From: Citrobacter sp. R56
Lineage (GTDB): Bacteria; Pseudomonadota; Gammaproteobacteria; Enterobacterales; Enterobacteriaceae
DNA length: 64,000 nt
Assembly: GCF_016811995.1 (NCBI RefSeq)
Contig: NZ_CP069159.1
Coordinates: 3,472,001-3,536,000 of the forward strand
Direction of reading: 5' to 3'
Shown here: positions 20,991-30,275 of the stretch, piece after piece
Numbering within the stretch: the first letter of the stretch is position 1
Layout of the letters: each line of letters starts with the position of its first letter
The notes under the pieces: model-generated
Databases searched by the model: none
What the model was told of the DNA's origin: nothing
The model's input: the letters and a program-made list of their open reading frames with translations, nothing else
Position numbers and translations under genes: made by a program

Positions 20991-21899
20991 TCACGTTTGC
21001 GGCCACAGCCAGGCCGCCCCGCGCACGCCGCTGGAATCACCATGCAGCGCTTTACGAATCGGCGTCTCGCACTCGCCGCCAAAAACAAACGGTTTGATTA
21101 ACGACGGCACCGTTTGGTACAGCCTGTCGACATTACTCATCCCGCCGCCCAGAACAATAACGTCCGGGTCAAGAATGTTCACCACATGCGCCAACGATTT
21201 CGCCAGCCGTAGCTCATAGCGACTCAGCGCCAGTTCCGCTGTTGCATTCTGTTCTTCCGCCAGTCGAATAATTTCACTGCCTTTCAGCGGGTTGCCGCTC
21301 AAACGATGGTAATCCGTGGCAAAACCGGTCCCGGAGATAAACGTTTCAATGCAGCCTTGTTTACCACAATAACAGGGGACTTCAGCGCGATAGCGAAGCT
21401 CGTCTTCGTCCATCCACGGCAGCGGATTATGTCCCCACTCGCCCGCCGTGCCATTTCCGCCAATGTGCGCACGGCCGTTCAGCGCCACGCCAGAACCACA
21501 TCCGGTGCCGATAATCACGGCAAAAACCGCGTGTGCGCCCGCCGCCGCGCCGTCCACGGCTTCAGACACCGCCAGGCAGTTGGCGTCATTCGCCAGCCGA
21601 ACTTCACGGTTAAGGCGCGTACTCAGATCTTTATCGAACGGTTGACCGTTAAGCCAAGTAGAGTTGGCGTTTTTCACCACCCCGGTGTAGGGAGATATGG
21701 ACCCCGGGATCCCCATCCCCACCGTTCCCGTTTGGCCGGTCGCCTGTTCAGCCATTTCCACCAAGCTGGCAATGGTCTCAATGGTTTGTCGATAATCGTC
21801 GCGCGGCGTGGGCAGACGATGGCGAAACAACTGTTCCCCCGCGTCGCCGAGCGCAATCACCTCTGTTTTGGTCCCACCCAAATCAATACCTATACGCAC
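20991..21899 (-). CDS. mak: Fructokinase/mannokinase Mak (ROK family)
   Basis: A 302-residue ROK-family sugar kinase that phosphorylates fructose, and mannose more weakly, at C6. The N-terminal phosphate-binding motif [11 protein letters not shown] is present. The ROK zinc site [15 protein letters not shown] follows the catalytic-region stretch [10 protein letters not shown], and the adenosine motif VLGGGMSN is near the C terminus. Length matches E. coli Mak (YajF). It is convergent with sbcC and divergent from rdgC, with an ERIC element in the shared upstream region. Confidence 0.92.
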   Translation of the reverse strand: MRIGIDLGGTKTEVIALGDAGEQLFRHRLPTPRDDYRQTIETIASLVEMAEQATGQTGTVGMGIPGSISPYTGVVKNANSTWLNGQPFDKDLSTRLNREVRLANDANCLAVSEAVDGAAAGAHAVFAVIIGTGCGSGVALNGRAHIGGNGTAGEWGHNPLPWMDEDELRYRAEVPCYCGKQGCIETFISGTGFATDYHRLSGNPLKGSEIIRLAEEQNATAELALSRYELRLAKSLAHVVNILDPDVIVLGGGMSNVDRLYQTVPSLIKPFVFGGECETPIRKALHGDSSGVRGAAWLWPQT

Positions 21900-21983
21900 A
21901 CGACGTTCCTCATTTTATGAAATATCAACAGAGTAGAAGCGAGCTTCCTGATTGGCAATGCAAGCCCGTCGACAATTCGTTAT

Positions 21984-22108
21984 TATACCCGGCATCCTTC
22001 AAGTTGCAGATGCGGCGGCTTTCCTCGCTCCCCCCAGTCACTTACTTCAGTAAGCTCCCGGGGCTCTCTGCGTTGCCGCCTTCCTGCAACTCGAACTATT
22101 TGGGTATA
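21984..22108. repeat. ERIC (intergenic repeat unit) element upstream of rdgC
   Basis: A roughly 125-bp imperfect palindrome starts with TATACCC and ends with GGGTATA. It has the conserved central core CCCAGTCACTTACTTCAGTA and the arm TTCAAGTTGCAG paired with CTGCAACTCGAA. These are hallmarks of enterobacterial ERIC/IRU elements. A second copy lies at 57558-57680. It sits in the divergent mak/rdgC control region and would be transcribed with one of them. Confidence 0.9.
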
Positions 22109-22148
22109 AATACCCGCTGTATTTAACGACAAGGCCGTGGAAATTATC

Positions 22149-23060
22149 ATGCTGTGGTTCAAAAATTTAATGGTTTACCGTCTTAGCCGCGACGTTTCTT
22201 TGCGTGCTGAGGAGATGGAAAAACAGCTATCCTCGATGACGTTTACCCCTTGCGGTAGCCAGGATATGGCAAAAATGGGCTGGGTACCGCCGATGGGATC
22301 GCACAGCGATGCATTAACGCATACCGCCAATGGCCAAATTATTATTTGCGCGCGCAAAGAAGAGAAGATCCTGCCTGCGCCGGTTATCAAACAGGCGCTG
22401 GAAGCGAAAATCGCCAAACTGGAAGCCGAACAGGGTCGCAAGCTGAAGAAGACCGAAAAAGATTCGCTGAAAGATGAAGTGCTGCACTCCCTTCTGCCGC
22501 GCGCCTTTAGCCGTTTTAACCAGACAATGATGTGGATAGACACGGTGAATGACCTGATCATGGTCGACTGCGCAAGCGCCAAAAAAGCGGAAGATACGCT
22601 GGCGCTGCTGCGTAAGTGCCTCGGTTCCTTGCCGGTGGTTCCGCTGACGCTGGAAAATCCTATCGAATTAACACTCACCGAGTGGGTGCGTTCCGGTACG
22701 GTTGCTCAGGGATTCCAGTTGCTGGATGAAGCCGAACTGAAAGCCATGCTCGAAGATGGAGGCGTGATCCGCGCGAAGAAGCAGGATCTGGTCAGCACCG
22801 AAATCGCCAATCATATTGAAGCGGGTAAAGTGGTCACCAAACTGGCGCTTGACTGGCAGCAACGGATCCAGTTTTTGATGTGCGACGACGGCTCGATCAA
22901 ACGCCTGAAGTTCTGCGATGAGCTGCGCGATCAAAACGAAGATATCGACAGGGAAGATTTTGCCCAACGTTTTGATGCCGACTTTATCCTGATGACCGGC
23001 GAGTTAGCTGCTCTGATTAAGAGTCTGGTCGAAGGACTGGGTGGCGAAGCGCAACGCTAG
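22149..23060 (+). CDS. rdgC: Recombination-associated protein RdgC
   Basis: A 303-residue nucleoid-associated protein that forms a ring-shaped dimer around DNA and restrains RecA filament formation. The start [15 protein letters not shown] at 22149 matches E. coli RdgC; an ATG four codons earlier is in frame but would add non-conserved residues. Features include the PMGSH segment near residue 50, a Lys/Glu-rich helix ([19 protein letters not shown]) and the conserved C-terminal [10 protein letters not shown]. It is followed by a bidirectional hairpin shared with ppnP. Confidence 0.95.
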   Translation: MLWFKNLMVYRLSRDVSLRAEEMEKQLSSMTFTPCGSQDMAKMGWVPPMGSHSDALTHTANGQIIICARKEEKILPAPVIKQALEAKIAKLEAEQGRKLKKTEKDSLKDEVLHSLLPRAFSRFNQTMMWIDTVNDLIMVDCASAKKAEDTLALLRKCLGSLPVVPLTLENPIELTLTEWVRSGTVAQGFQLLDEAELKAMLEDGGVIRAKKQDLVSTEIANHIEAGKVVTKLALDWQQRIQFLMCDDGSIKRLKFCDELRDQNEDIDREDFAQRFDADFILMTGELAALIKSLVEGLGGEAQR

Positions 23061-23069
23061 TTGCGCGGT

Positions 23070-23095
23070 ATTCCCTCTCCCGATGGAGAGGGAAT
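23070..23095. terminator. Bidirectional hairpin between rdgC and ppnP
   Basis: The perfect 11-bp stem ATTCCCTCTCC / GGAGAGGGAAT with a CGAT loop lies in the 39-bp convergent gap. U runs are short, so the strength is uncertain. Confidence 0.65.
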
Positions 23096-23099
23096 CGCA

Positions 23100-23384
23100 T
23101 TACAAATAGCGGCAAAGATAGGAGGTCGGCTCTGCCACCTGCAGATGAAATTCGCTATTGCCGGGAACGTTAAACACCTCGCCTGCGGCAAACACTTTCC
23201 ACTGGGTCTCACCCGGTAGCAGAACATTCAACGCGCCGCTGACCACGGTCATTTCTTCCGGTGCTGCAGTACTGAAGGTATATTCACCTTCCGCCATGAC
23301 GCCAACACTGGCGCGGCCAGTACTGCTGCTGGTAAAACCGATTGATTTCACTTTACCGGAAAAGTACTCATTGCTTTGTAGCAT
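23100..23384 (-). CDS. ppnP: Pyrimidine/purine nucleoside phosphorylase PpnP
   Basis: A 94-residue small cupin-type enzyme (formerly YaiE, DUF1255) that phosphorolyses a broad range of nucleosides to base and ribose-1-phosphate. The start [17 protein letters not shown] at 23384 and the C-terminal [16 protein letters not shown] match E. coli PpnP. An open frame continues 12 codons upstream without similarity. The cupin strands [13 protein letters not shown] and [10 protein letters not shown] are visible. It is convergent with rdgC and downstream of aroM on the same strand. Confidence 0.93.
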   Translation of the reverse strand: MLQSNEYFSGKVKSIGFTSSSTGRASVGVMAEGEYTFSTAAPEEMTVVSGALNVLLPGETQWKVFAAGEVFNVPGNSEFHLQVAEPTSYLCRYL

Positions 23385-23454
23385 AAACGGGCCCTGTTTC
23401 ATGATTAAGTTAATTCTCAATATAGGGGCCTGACCTTCAGCCTGTCACGCAAAA

Positions 23455-24132
23455 TTAAACAAGTAATTCCGACGCCAGTCGCGCAATCAAGACATTAGAA
23501 AGTAAAACCGGAACATCCAGCGCTTTTTGCAGCAAATCACGATGACGTTGGTTAAAACCCAGGCAATCGAGCATGACAACATCAGCGCCCTGTTCCAGCA
23601 ACGCCTTCCCCGCATCAATCAATTGCTGTTCCGAACCGTGGATGGGGTTCGCCAGCGAAAAGACCGGCGGCGTCTGTAATACCTGCCATTTTTGGGTCTG
23701 GGCTTCCAGTAACGCCTCAACCGGAACAATCACCCCTACCTGATGCCCTTCGACGATCGAGGCCACCAGCGGCGGGATAATGCGCGAAGGTTCCAGCAAA
23801 ATTGTATTACGGGTCGACATGTTGTTGATCGACGAGGTGCTCATTAACAGGATCACGTCGTAGCCCTGGTTATCCAGCACTTCAACCACACTTTGTAGAT
23901 CCCGTTCCACTTTCTGGCGGGATACATGAGCAAGTTGATTATCACTGAGCAGCGTCAGCAGGGGGTCATCACCGGGCGCCACGGCATAATCCGCCATCAC
24001 CTCCTCACGCGACATTTTTCCCAGCAGACTATGATGAGCGATATGCTGCTCATCGATATACTCGGTTAGGAGAGGTAAGACTTCACTCATTGGCACGACG
24101 CCAATAGTGAGAATAGCCAACGACGCACTCAT
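23455..24132 (-). CDS. aroM: AroM family protein
   Basis: A 225-residue protein of unknown biochemical role, expressed with the shikimate kinase gene aroL in E. coli. The sequence resembles the Asp/Glu racemase fold in its Rossmann-like strands ([34 protein letters not shown]), and the last strand has a cysteine in the position of a racemase catalytic residue. That similarity is an inference. It is the last gene of the aroL-yaiA-aroM unit, 234 bp after yaiA. Length equals E. coli AroM. Confidence 0.93.
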   Translation of the reverse strand: MSASLAILTIGVVPMSEVLPLLTEYIDEQHIAHHSLLGKMSREEVMADYAVAPGDDPLLTLLSDNQLAHVSRQKVERDLQSVVEVLDNQGYDVILLMSTSSINNMSTRNTILLEPSRIIPPLVASIVEGHQVGVIVPVEALLEAQTQKWQVLQTPPVFSLANPIHGSEQQLIDAGKALLEQGADVVMLDCLGFNQRHRDLLQKALDVPVLLSNVLIARLASELLV

Positions 24133-24366
24133 TTTTATGCTCCGCCTTCTTATACTTCGTCGTTAATTCCCGGTAAATATACGAACACTTACCTGCGCTA
24201 CAAATGCCCAAAAGCGTAGCAGCAGTTACGCGACGTATTGTGTAAAGATTCCAATTAATTCCAGTACTGTATTGTTATCGTTTAATTTTCAGTTTTAGCT
24301 GAACGCTACAGAGTGTGATTAATGTGATCCAGGCACACTCAGAGTCCTTTCTGAGTCGTGATGGCA

Positions 24367-24558
24367 TCAGGTTTTATCAGGGTCTTCATAGCGTTTTTTG
24401 GCATCCAGTGCGTCTTCTTCGCTGGCGTGCTCGCTGATCAAAGAGTCTGGTTTGGGATAATCGGCCCGAAGCTGGTAGCGGAGCGCCGTCTGGCCTGGCA
24501 TCCCTTTTTCAAGGGTGACAATCCAGGCTTTTCGCGGGTAGAGGGGACTGTTCGGCAT
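24367..24558 (-). CDS. yaiA: YaiA family small protein
   Basis: A 63-residue soluble protein of unknown function between aroL and aroM. The start follows an excellent AAGGAGG ribosome site 6 bases before the ATG. The central part ([17 protein letters not shown]) and the C-terminal [10 protein letters not shown] match E. coli YaiA. It lies 30 bp after aroL and is co-transcribed with it under TyrR control. Confidence 0.93.
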   Translation of the reverse strand: MPNSPLYPRKAWIVTLEKGMPGQTALRYQLRADYPKPDSLISEHASEEDALDAKKRYEDPDKT

Positions 24559-24588
24559 GGTTCCTCCTTTTTAACAACGGGATGAACT

Positions 24589-25134
24589 TTAAGTATAGAC
24601 GCCACCCTGTCGACGGAGTTGCGCTTGCGACAGTGCCGCGAGAATTTCGCCCACCACCTGGTCCGGATTTTTCGTCGCATCAACAATGTAATGCGCCGCT
24701 TCACGGTATAGCGCGTCGCGTTGTTCAAGCACTTCCCGCACCTCTTCGCCCAATGGTTTACCCGTTAAGGTGGGGCGCAGCCCCTCTTCCGGCGCCGCTT
24801 CCAGGCGATCAACCAATACCGACACCGGAGCGCATAAATAGAAAACAATGCCGTTATTACGCATGTAATGACGGTTATATTCCGTAAGAATAATCCCGCC
24901 ACCGGTCGCCACAACCGTTGACGGTGCGGTGACCGCCTCAAGCGCCGTCGTTTCCCTGGCACGAAAACCGTCCCACCCTTCTCTCTCGACCATCTCCGCT
25001 ACGGTCATTTGCACATGCGACTGCAACCACTGGTCGGTATCAACAAACTGGTAATCGGTCGCCTGAGCAAGCGTCATACCGGTTGTTGTCTTACCACAGC
25101 CTCGTGGGCCAACAAGAAAAAGAGGTTGCGTCAT
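24589..25134 (-). CDS. aroL: Shikimate kinase II AroL
   Basis: A 181-residue cytoplasmic kinase making shikimate-3-phosphate in aromatic amino acid synthesis. Walker A is GPRGCGKTT (residues 9-17). The shikimate-binding DTD (FVDTDQW), the GFRARE arginines, the GGGII turn and the LRPTLTG lid follow in order. The ATG at 25134 (MTQPLFLVG) was chosen by similarity to E. coli AroL; the frame is open much further upstream through the operator region. The C terminus is a few residues longer than the E. coli protein as I recall it. Repression by TyrR and TrpR is implied by operators at 25191-25314. Confidence 0.94.
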   Translation of the reverse strand: MTQPLFLVGPRGCGKTTTGMTLAQATDYQFVDTDQWLQSHVQMTVAEMVEREGWDGFRARETTALEAVTAPSTVVATGGGIILTEYNRHYMRNNGIVFYLCAPVSVLVDRLEAAPEEGLRPTLTGKPLGEEVREVLEQRDALYREAAHYIVDATKNPDQVVGEILAALSQAQLRRQGGVYT

Positions 25135-25190
25135 AGCGGGCGTTCCCAGGAGAGCCGCAAACATGCGGGATCGGATATCGTTAAAGTAAT

Positions 25191-25212
25191 AATCATACCA
25201 CCAAACTAGTAC
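25191..25212 (-). promoter_or_regulatory. Candidate TrpR operator of aroL
   Basis: On the minus strand GTACTAGTTT followed by GGTGGTATGATT contains the ACTAGT core of TrpR operators and closely resembles the trp box described upstream of E. coli aroL. It lies 57 bp upstream of the ATG. Confidence 0.6.
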
Positions 25213-25221
25213 ATCGTTAAG

Positions 25222-25239
25222 TGTAAATAAATCATTCCA
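25222..25239. promoter_or_regulatory. Candidate TyrR box of aroL
   Basis: TGTAAA-N6-ATTCCA matches 10 of 12 fixed positions of the TyrR box TGTAAA-N6-TTTACA, close to the TrpR-like site. Confidence 0.5.
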
Positions 25240-25296
25240 AAAAGAATGTGGTATACCGTACGTCCTTACTATAACAAGAAATCGCAGGTAGTGAAG

Positions 25297-25314
25297 TGTA
25301 AAGATAAAATTGCA
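25297..25314. promoter_or_regulatory. Second candidate TyrR box of aroL
   Basis: TGTAAA-N6-ATTGCA matches 10 of 12 fixed TyrR-box positions. It lies at the upstream edge of the aroL control region, next to the 3' end of yaiI. E. coli aroL has several TyrR boxes, so the arrangement fits. Confidence 0.5.
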
Positions 25315-25315
25315 G

Positions 25316-25774
25316 TTAACGCGCCCTGCGCTGAACTTCCAGCCACCACTTATCCAGTTCAGCAGCGAAATGTTGGCGATCGCGTGGAGAAAGACTATCC
25401 GGACCGCCGGTCTGGATCCCACTGGCGCGTAAGGTGTCCATAAAATCACGCATCGTCAGACGTTCACGGATGGTTGATTCGCTATACCGCTCTCCGCGCG
25501 GGTTTAACGCCGCAGCCCCTTTTTCCAGGACTTCGGAAGCCAACGGAATGTCCGCCGTAATAACCAGATCGCCGGGTTCACACTGGCGTACGATCTCATT
25601 ATCCGCCACATCGAAACCGGCCGGTACACGCATCGTGCGGATAAGTCGTGATGGCGGGACACGTAAACTCTGGTTGGCGACCAGAATCAACGGCATCTGC
25701 ATCCGCTCAGAGGCTCGGTATAAAATGTCTTTGATTACATTCGGACACGCGTCAGCGTCCACCCATATTGTCAT
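25316..25774 (-). CDS. yaiI: YaiI/YqxD family protein (DUF188)
   Basis: A 152-residue protein of the UPF0178/DUF188 family, related in fold to PIN-type nucleases. The N-terminal WVDADACPN motif has two acidic residues, and ITADIPLA further on has another, consistent with a metal-binding acidic cluster. No activity has been shown that I can cite. Length and sequence match E. coli YaiI. It is upstream of aroL on the same strand, with the aroL operators between, and divergent from proC. Confidence 0.92.
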   Translation of the reverse strand: MTIWVDADACPNVIKDILYRASERMQMPLILVANQSLRVPPSRLIRTMRVPAGFDVADNEIVRQCEPGDLVITADIPLASEVLEKGAAALNPRGERYSESTIRERLTMRDFMDTLRASGIQTGGPDSLSPRDRQHFAAELDKWWLEVQRRAR

Positions 25775-25923
25775 AATCGCTCCTTACTGATGTGCATTTT
25801 CACATTGTCTCGTGCTTTTGCCTTCCGTCAAAGTGCTGTTTATCCTTCTGCACATTCTCATTCCGCGTTAAGCTACGCTTTACTCATCAAAACAATGAAT
25901 ATCACCCAGGGGGGAGTGACACG

Positions 25924-26733
25924 ATGGAGAAGAAAATCGGTTTTATCGGTTGTGGCAACATGGGAAAAGCGATTCTTGGCGGTCTGATTGCGAGCGGCCA
26001 GGTTCTCCCGGGGCAAATCTGGGTCTATACCCCCTCCCCCGACAAGGTTGCCGCCCTGCATGAGCAGTACGGCATTAACGCGGCGCAGACCGCACAAGAA
26101 GTGGCGCAGGTTGCCGATATCGTCTTTGGCGCGGTAAAGCCCGCCATTATGATTAAAGTGCTGAGTGAAATCACCTCCAGCCTGAGCAAAGACTCGCTGG
26201 TCGTCTCGATTGCCGCGGGGGTCACCCTCGACCAGCTCGCACGGGCGTTGGGACACGATCGTAAAATTATTCGCGCGATGCCAAACACGCCATCGTTGGT
26301 CAATGCCGGTATGACCTCCGTGACGCCAAATGCCCTGGTCACCCCGGAAGACACCGCCGACGTGCTGAATATTTTCCGTTGCTTTGGCGAAGCAGAGATC
26401 ATTGCAGAACCGATGATCCATCCGGTTGTCGGCGTCAGCGGCTCTTCGCCAGCCTATGTCTTTATGTTTATTGAAGCGATGGCGGATGCCGCTGTACTGG
26501 GAGGGATGCCGCGCACTCAGGCATATAAATTCGCGGCGCAGGCCGTTATGGGATCGGCGAAAATGGTTCTGGAAACCGGTAAACATCCTGGAGAGTTAAA
26601 AGACATGGTGTGTTCACCGGGAGGCACCACCATCGAAGCGGTTCGGATCCTTGAAGAACGAGGCTTTCGTGCCGCCGTAATCGAAGCGATGGCGAAGTGT
26701 ATGGAAAAGTCGGAGAGTCTCAGTAAATCCTGA
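25924..26733 (+). CDS. proC: Pyrroline-5-carboxylate reductase ProC
   Basis: A 269-residue cytoplasmic enzyme that performs the last step of proline synthesis, reducing pyrroline-5-carboxylate with NAD(P)H. The N-terminal Rossmann motif is IGFIGCGNMGKAILGG, and the C-terminal substrate and dimerisation region holds the family signature around PGGTTIEAVRILEERGFRAA. The ATG at 25924 (MEKKIGFIG) was chosen because GGGGAG precedes it and the length then equals E. coli ProC; the frame is open 44 codons further upstream. It is divergent from yaiI and convergent with dgcC 15 bp away. Confidence 0.95.
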   Translation: MEKKIGFIGCGNMGKAILGGLIASGQVLPGQIWVYTPSPDKVAALHEQYGINAAQTAQEVAQVADIVFGAVKPAIMIKVLSEITSSLSKDSLVVSIAAGVTLDQLARALGHDRKIIRAMPNTPSLVNAGMTSVTPNALVTPEDTADVLNIFRCFGEAEIIAEPMIHPVVGVSGSSPAYVFMFIEAMADAAVLGGMPRTQAYKFAAQAVMGSAKMVLETGKHPGELKDMVCSPGGTTIEAVRILEERGFRAAVIEAMAKCMEKSESLSKS

Positions 26734-26748
26734 GGATATCGCTGGACG

Positions 26749-27864
26749 TCAGGCCGCCACTTCGGTGCGGTTACGTCCGGCGTTCTTTGCTTTGTAAAGC
26801 GCGATATCTGCGGATTTCAACCATTCACGATAGTGTCCGAGTTGTGAGGTCAATGGCGCAATCCCCACGCTAATACGTAACGTTACCTGCGGTGCGCAAG
26901 GTAAACGCAATGCGCTTAACCTTTCGTGTACCCGCGTCATTGCGGCAATGGCGTTTTCCGCAGGGGTTCCGCACATGATGACCGCAAACTCATCACCGCC
27001 GAAGCGACCAATAACATCGCTACCGCGCAGGGTCATCTGTAGTTGTCGCGTCAGGGCAACAATCGCCTCATCACCGACATCGTGGCCCCAGGTGTCATTG
27101 ATACTCTTAAAGTGGTCGATATCGATGATCAGCAGCGTGGCGTCACGGTTATAGCGGCGACAATTATCGAATTCGTTGCGTAATAAAATTTCCCAATGAC
27201 GCCGATTATAGACGCCCGTCATGCCATCCCGCGTACTCATCACCTGCAACCGGCGCTTATGCTCCGCCAGTTTCGTCGCCGTCTGGTAACTGACCCAGGC
27301 AAACAATAACGGGTACATCACAATCACAGGCAGGCAGAGCCACCATTCCAGTTGCGCGCTGGCAAAAGCCACAGTGATACCGGTTAGCTGCAATGTCACC
27401 AGGCTAGAAACAATCATTAGTACGATCCCGGCGACAAACAGCCGCACACCGCCAGCCCCCATCAGATTCATACACATCATCATCAGTAATGCCGTCGAGG
27501 GGAGGATATTGACGCCCATCACGCCGACCCAAACCCCCGCAAGAATCGCGTCAGCTTTTAAGTTGTATATTTCACGGCTTAAAGGATCGATGGCTTTGCT
27601 CGCCAGTTGCCATGCCAGATGCGGCCAGACAAAAGCCCAACCCACCAAAAATAGCCACCACCCGCCCGCGACAGACTGATCAACCAGTGCGGCAGAGATG
27701 GGGAAGAACATCCATCCCAGTCCTACTGCTCGCGGCAGCCGGACTCGCCGGGCGAAGCGTAACCCGGAACGCTGGTGGTCATTGGGAGGCGGTATGGCGG
27801 GCTCTCCACCCGGTGCTACCGTTTTTTTGTAAAAGCTTTCATCATTCATAATTTTTGGGAACAT
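26749..27864 (-). CDS. dgcC: Diguanylate cyclase DgcC (AdrA/YaiC)
   Basis: A 371-residue inner-membrane enzyme that makes cyclic di-GMP from two GTP and activates cellulose synthesis in the CsgD biofilm pathway. The N-terminal MASE2 domain carries several membrane helices (about residues 45-195). The GGDEF domain follows, with the intact motif GGDEF at residues 289-293 and the inhibitory-site pattern RxxD (R280-D283) ahead of it, so product inhibition is expected. Length equals E. coli AdrA. The 111-bp region upstream would hold the CsgD-dependent promoter; no site was identified by eye. Confidence 0.95.
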   Translation of the reverse strand: MFPKIMNDESFYKKTVAPGGEPAIPPPNDHQRSGLRFARRVRLPRAVGLGWMFFPISAALVDQSVAGGWWLFLVGWAFVWPHLAWQLASKAIDPLSREIYNLKADAILAGVWVGVMGVNILPSTALLMMMCMNLMGAGGVRLFVAGIVLMIVSSLVTLQLTGITVAFASAQLEWWLCLPVIVMYPLLFAWVSYQTATKLAEHKRRLQVMSTRDGMTGVYNRRHWEILLRNEFDNCRRYNRDATLLIIDIDHFKSINDTWGHDVGDEAIVALTRQLQMTLRGSDVIGRFGGDEFAVIMCGTPAENAIAAMTRVHERLSALRLPCAPQVTLRISVGIAPLTSQLGHYREWLKSADIALYKAKNAGRNRTEVAA

Positions 27865-27975
27865 TCTGAAACAATTTTCCCAAATTATAGAGACGAAGCT
27901 AGCGGAGAAAGTATGATATTTCGGGTGAGCGATTTTCTCCTCTCACCCGTTAGCACTACAGCTTAGCGTAGGGCA

Positions 27976-28296
27976 CTAGGCCGCTTTTTTCAGGCAGGCA
28001 CTCATAAACTTGTTGCGATCGTCCCCTTTCAGAGATTGTTCTGTCGCCTGGACATTACACTCACGCATTTTCTGCTGCTGGGGAGTCAGACTTTTCTCAC
28101 CTGGCGCAGACGTGCTGTTCTTCAGGCAATCACTCATATAGGTTTTACGGGCATCCCCTTTCAGTGCTTCTGCTGTCGCCTGCTGGTTGCAGGTCGTCAT
28201 ACGCTGTTGTTGCGGCGTTAAGGTTTTCTCGGCAGCGCCGACGGTCGTTAAAAACACCAAACCAAAAAGCAGGGCAACCAGTAATGTTATTTTCAT
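27976..28296 (-). CDS. psiF: Phosphate-starvation-inducible protein PsiF
   Basis: A 106-residue secreted protein of unknown function. A signal peptide (residues 1-22, ending near VGAAEK) is followed by two tandem repeats of about 38 residues, each with the pattern LTPQQQ-x-M-x-x-C-N, then A-x-x-x-LKGD and MS-x-CLK, so each repeat carries two cysteines. The ATG at 28296 matches E. coli PsiF. It lies 153 bp downstream of phoA on the same strand and is co-expressed from the phoA Pho-box promoter in E. coli. Confidence 0.93.
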   Translation of the reverse strand: MKITLLVALLFGLVFLTTVGAAEKTLTPQQQRMTTCNQQATAEALKGDARKTYMSDCLKNSTSAPGEKSLTPQQQKMRECNVQATEQSLKGDDRNKFMSACLKKAA

Positions 28297-28449
28297 AGCA
28301 CCATCCTTTTGTGGGTATTCACACACCTAATCCTTCAGGAAACGCGAAATATTTAACCTCTATAAACTGAAGGATTTTGTGCCATTAAGTCTGGCTGCTT
28401 ACGACGAAATTACCACCCGACGGTAAAAAGTATTACCGCCAGGCGCCGT

Positions 28450-29865
28450 TTACTTCAGGCCCAGGGCCGCTTTCATGGTGTAAAACAGATCGGTTTGGTC
28501 CGTCAGCCCCACCACATTGGCTGCGTGCGGGCCGTAGGCGGCAATACGCAGCTGGCTGCCGGTATGTTCCTGAGATTCTTCTTCTGAGTTTCCGTAACTT
28601 ATCACCATCACCGCGCCGTCTTTGGTGTTCAGCGCCTGCGTCAGGCCTGGCGCTTTCGTATCCGGTGCAACAATCTGGCTGGCGTGAGCATGATCGGCGG
28701 TCACCACCACCAGCGTGTTGCCATCCTTCTTCGCAAATTCCAGCGCGCGTTGCACGGCTTCATCGAGATCGACCGTCTCGCCAATCTGTCCACACGGGTT
28801 AGCCGCATGATCCTGTTTGTCGATGGAGGCCCCTTCAACTTGCAGGAAGAACCCCTTCTCATTTTTGCTCAGCAGCTCGATCGCTTTGTCGGTCATCTGC
28901 GCCAGCGTTGGCACGCTATCGTTACGCTTCACATTTGGCGTACAGGTCACTGCCGGTTTATCAATATTGCCATGGTATGACGCTTTCGGACCTTCCCAGC
29001 GCACGGGCATGTTGCCGTCAGAGAATAATCCCAGCAGCGGTTTATCCTGATTGGCCTCGCGAACATCGGCCAGCGTCGCGGCATCGCTGACGAGCTGATA
29101 GCCGCGTGCCTGTGCCTGTTCACGCAGCGTTTTTCCCTGCCATTCGCCTGCCTTCGCCGTTTCAGTAAAGGTTTTTGCGCCGCCGCCAAGCGTGACGTCC
29201 GCGCGTGCATTCAATAATTGTTCAGTGATGGAGCCTTTGCCGCCCTTTTCCAGGGCATTTGTCGGGCATTTTTCGCTGGTGATGTCAGGGCCGTAGCATT
29301 TTCGGGAGGTCACATGTGCCACCAGCGCCGCCGGTGTCGCATCCTGTAATTCCGCCGTTGAGACATTCCCGGTTGCCAGTCCCGCCGCTTTTGCCATTTC
29401 CAGAAGGGTCGTGTGATCTTTTTCGTGGATATCGACGCCCAACGCGCCGTTATAGGTTTTTACGCCCGTCGTCCAGGCCGTAGCGGAGGCCGCAGAGTCC
29501 GTCACATAATCGGGTTTGCCGGTTTTTTTATCCAGCGCATAGTGGGTGTACTGCCCTGTCAGAGGTAACGCATCAATGCCTTTAAAAAAACCACCTGCCC
29601 CTTCGGCATAATTTCGCGCGGCGGTTATTTCCGAGTCGCCCATGCCATCGCCAATCAGCAATATGATATTTTTAGCGGGTTTATTACTGAGTGAATCCCG
29701 CAGAGCAGAGGTTTGATCGGCTGCTAAACGGCGCGCACCGCCAGGGGTCGTAATATCCCCCTGGGCTGCGCGGTTCTCCAGCACGGCCACGGATGAAGAC
29801 CCGGCATATGTCGCAGGGATAAAAAACAGAGAGACCAGGGCAATAGCAATAGCGCTTTGTTTCAC
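28450..29865 (-). CDS. phoA: Alkaline phosphatase PhoA
   Basis: A 471-residue periplasmic phosphomonoesterase, a zinc/magnesium metalloenzyme that supplies phosphate during starvation. The GTG at 29865 was chosen: GGAG lies 7 bases upstream, the product begins with a classic signal peptide ending near TYAGSSS, and E. coli phoA also starts with GTG. The metal and nucleophile regions are visible ([19 protein letters not shown] with the nucleophilic Ser, [19 protein letters not shown]). Four cysteines for two disulfides are present (KCYGP, KCPTN, TCTPN, NPCGQ). A Pho box lies at 29974-29995 and psiF follows downstream. Confidence 0.96.
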   Translation of the reverse strand: MKQSAIAIALVSLFFIPATYAGSSSVAVLENRAAQGDITTPGGARRLAADQTSALRDSLSNKPAKNIILLIGDGMGDSEITAARNYAEGAGGFFKGIDALPLTGQYTHYALDKKTGKPDYVTDSAASATAWTTGVKTYNGALGVDIHEKDHTTLLEMAKAAGLATGNVSTAELQDATPAALVAHVTSRKCYGPDITSEKCPTNALEKGGKGSITEQLLNARADVTLGGGAKTFTETAKAGEWQGKTLREQAQARGYQLVSDAATLADVREANQDKPLLGLFSDGNMPVRWEGPKASYHGNIDKPAVTCTPNVKRNDSVPTLAQMTDKAIELLSKNEKGFFLQVEGASIDKQDHAANPCGQIGETVDLDEAVQRALEFAKKDGNTLVVVTADHAHASQIVAPDTKAPGLTQALNTKDGAVMVISYGNSEEESQEHTGSQLRIAAYGPHAANVVGLTDQTDLFYTMKAALGLK

Positions 29866-29973
29866 TTTATTTTCTCCATGTATAAATACATAAAATATGC
29901 TCTTAATAATTTGAATTGCAGTTGATGCAACCCGAAGTACGACAAGCATAAAAACAAAGTGACTATAGGTATC

Positions 29974-29995
29974 TGATATGACAGCAATATGACAG
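29974..29995 (-). promoter_or_regulatory. Pho box of phoA
   Basis: On the minus strand CTGTCATATTG and CTGTCATATCA are consecutive 11-bp repeats, both with a perfect CTGTCAT core. It lies about 110 bp upstream of the phoA GTG and 20 bp from the end of iraP. Confidence 0.92.
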
Positions 29996-30014
29996 TTATT
30001 GACCCTGAATACGA

Positions 30015-30275
30015 TCAGCTACGAGGATGCCTCAATAACTTCTTTACGTACTGGCGCAGCAATTCCGTATCGTTATCCGGAACGCTGGCATCCGGCTTTA
30101 CGCCTTCAAGCGCGCCCTCTATCTGGTGAATCAGCCTTTGCTGCTCAACCTGCGCCATATTACGCAGCATTGCGGTGACAATAATCTCTAACGCTTCTAC
30201 CTGAGCCACCAGCTCTTTCGACTCTTCTTCTTTTTGGGCGAGTTTAAGCAACAACTCTGAAATGAGGTTTTTCAT
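30015..30275 (-). CDS. iraP: Anti-adaptor IraP
   Basis: An 86-residue anti-adaptor that binds RssB and stabilises RpoS, notably during phosphate starvation. The N-terminal coiled-coil-like helix ([27 protein letters not shown]) and the C-terminal LRQYVKKLL match E. coli IraP (YaiB) in order and length. It lies directly upstream of phoA on the same strand; the phoA Pho box starts 20 bp after its stop. In E. coli iraP is induced through ppGpp. Confidence 0.92.
   Translation of the reverse strand: MKNLISELLLKLAQKEEESKELVAQVEALEIIVTAMLRNMAQVEQQRLIHQIEGALEGVKPDASVPDNDTELLRQYVKKLLRHPRS

Noticed and set aside
21984-22108. Large palindrome considered as an insertion sequence end or attachment site
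   Set aside because: The core and arms fit the ERIC consensus; there is no transposase or integrase nearby.
29863-29949. Upstream ATG-initiated extension of phoA
   Set aside because: It would put 28 non-signal residues before the export signal. The GTG at 29865 has a good ribosome site and matches E. coli.
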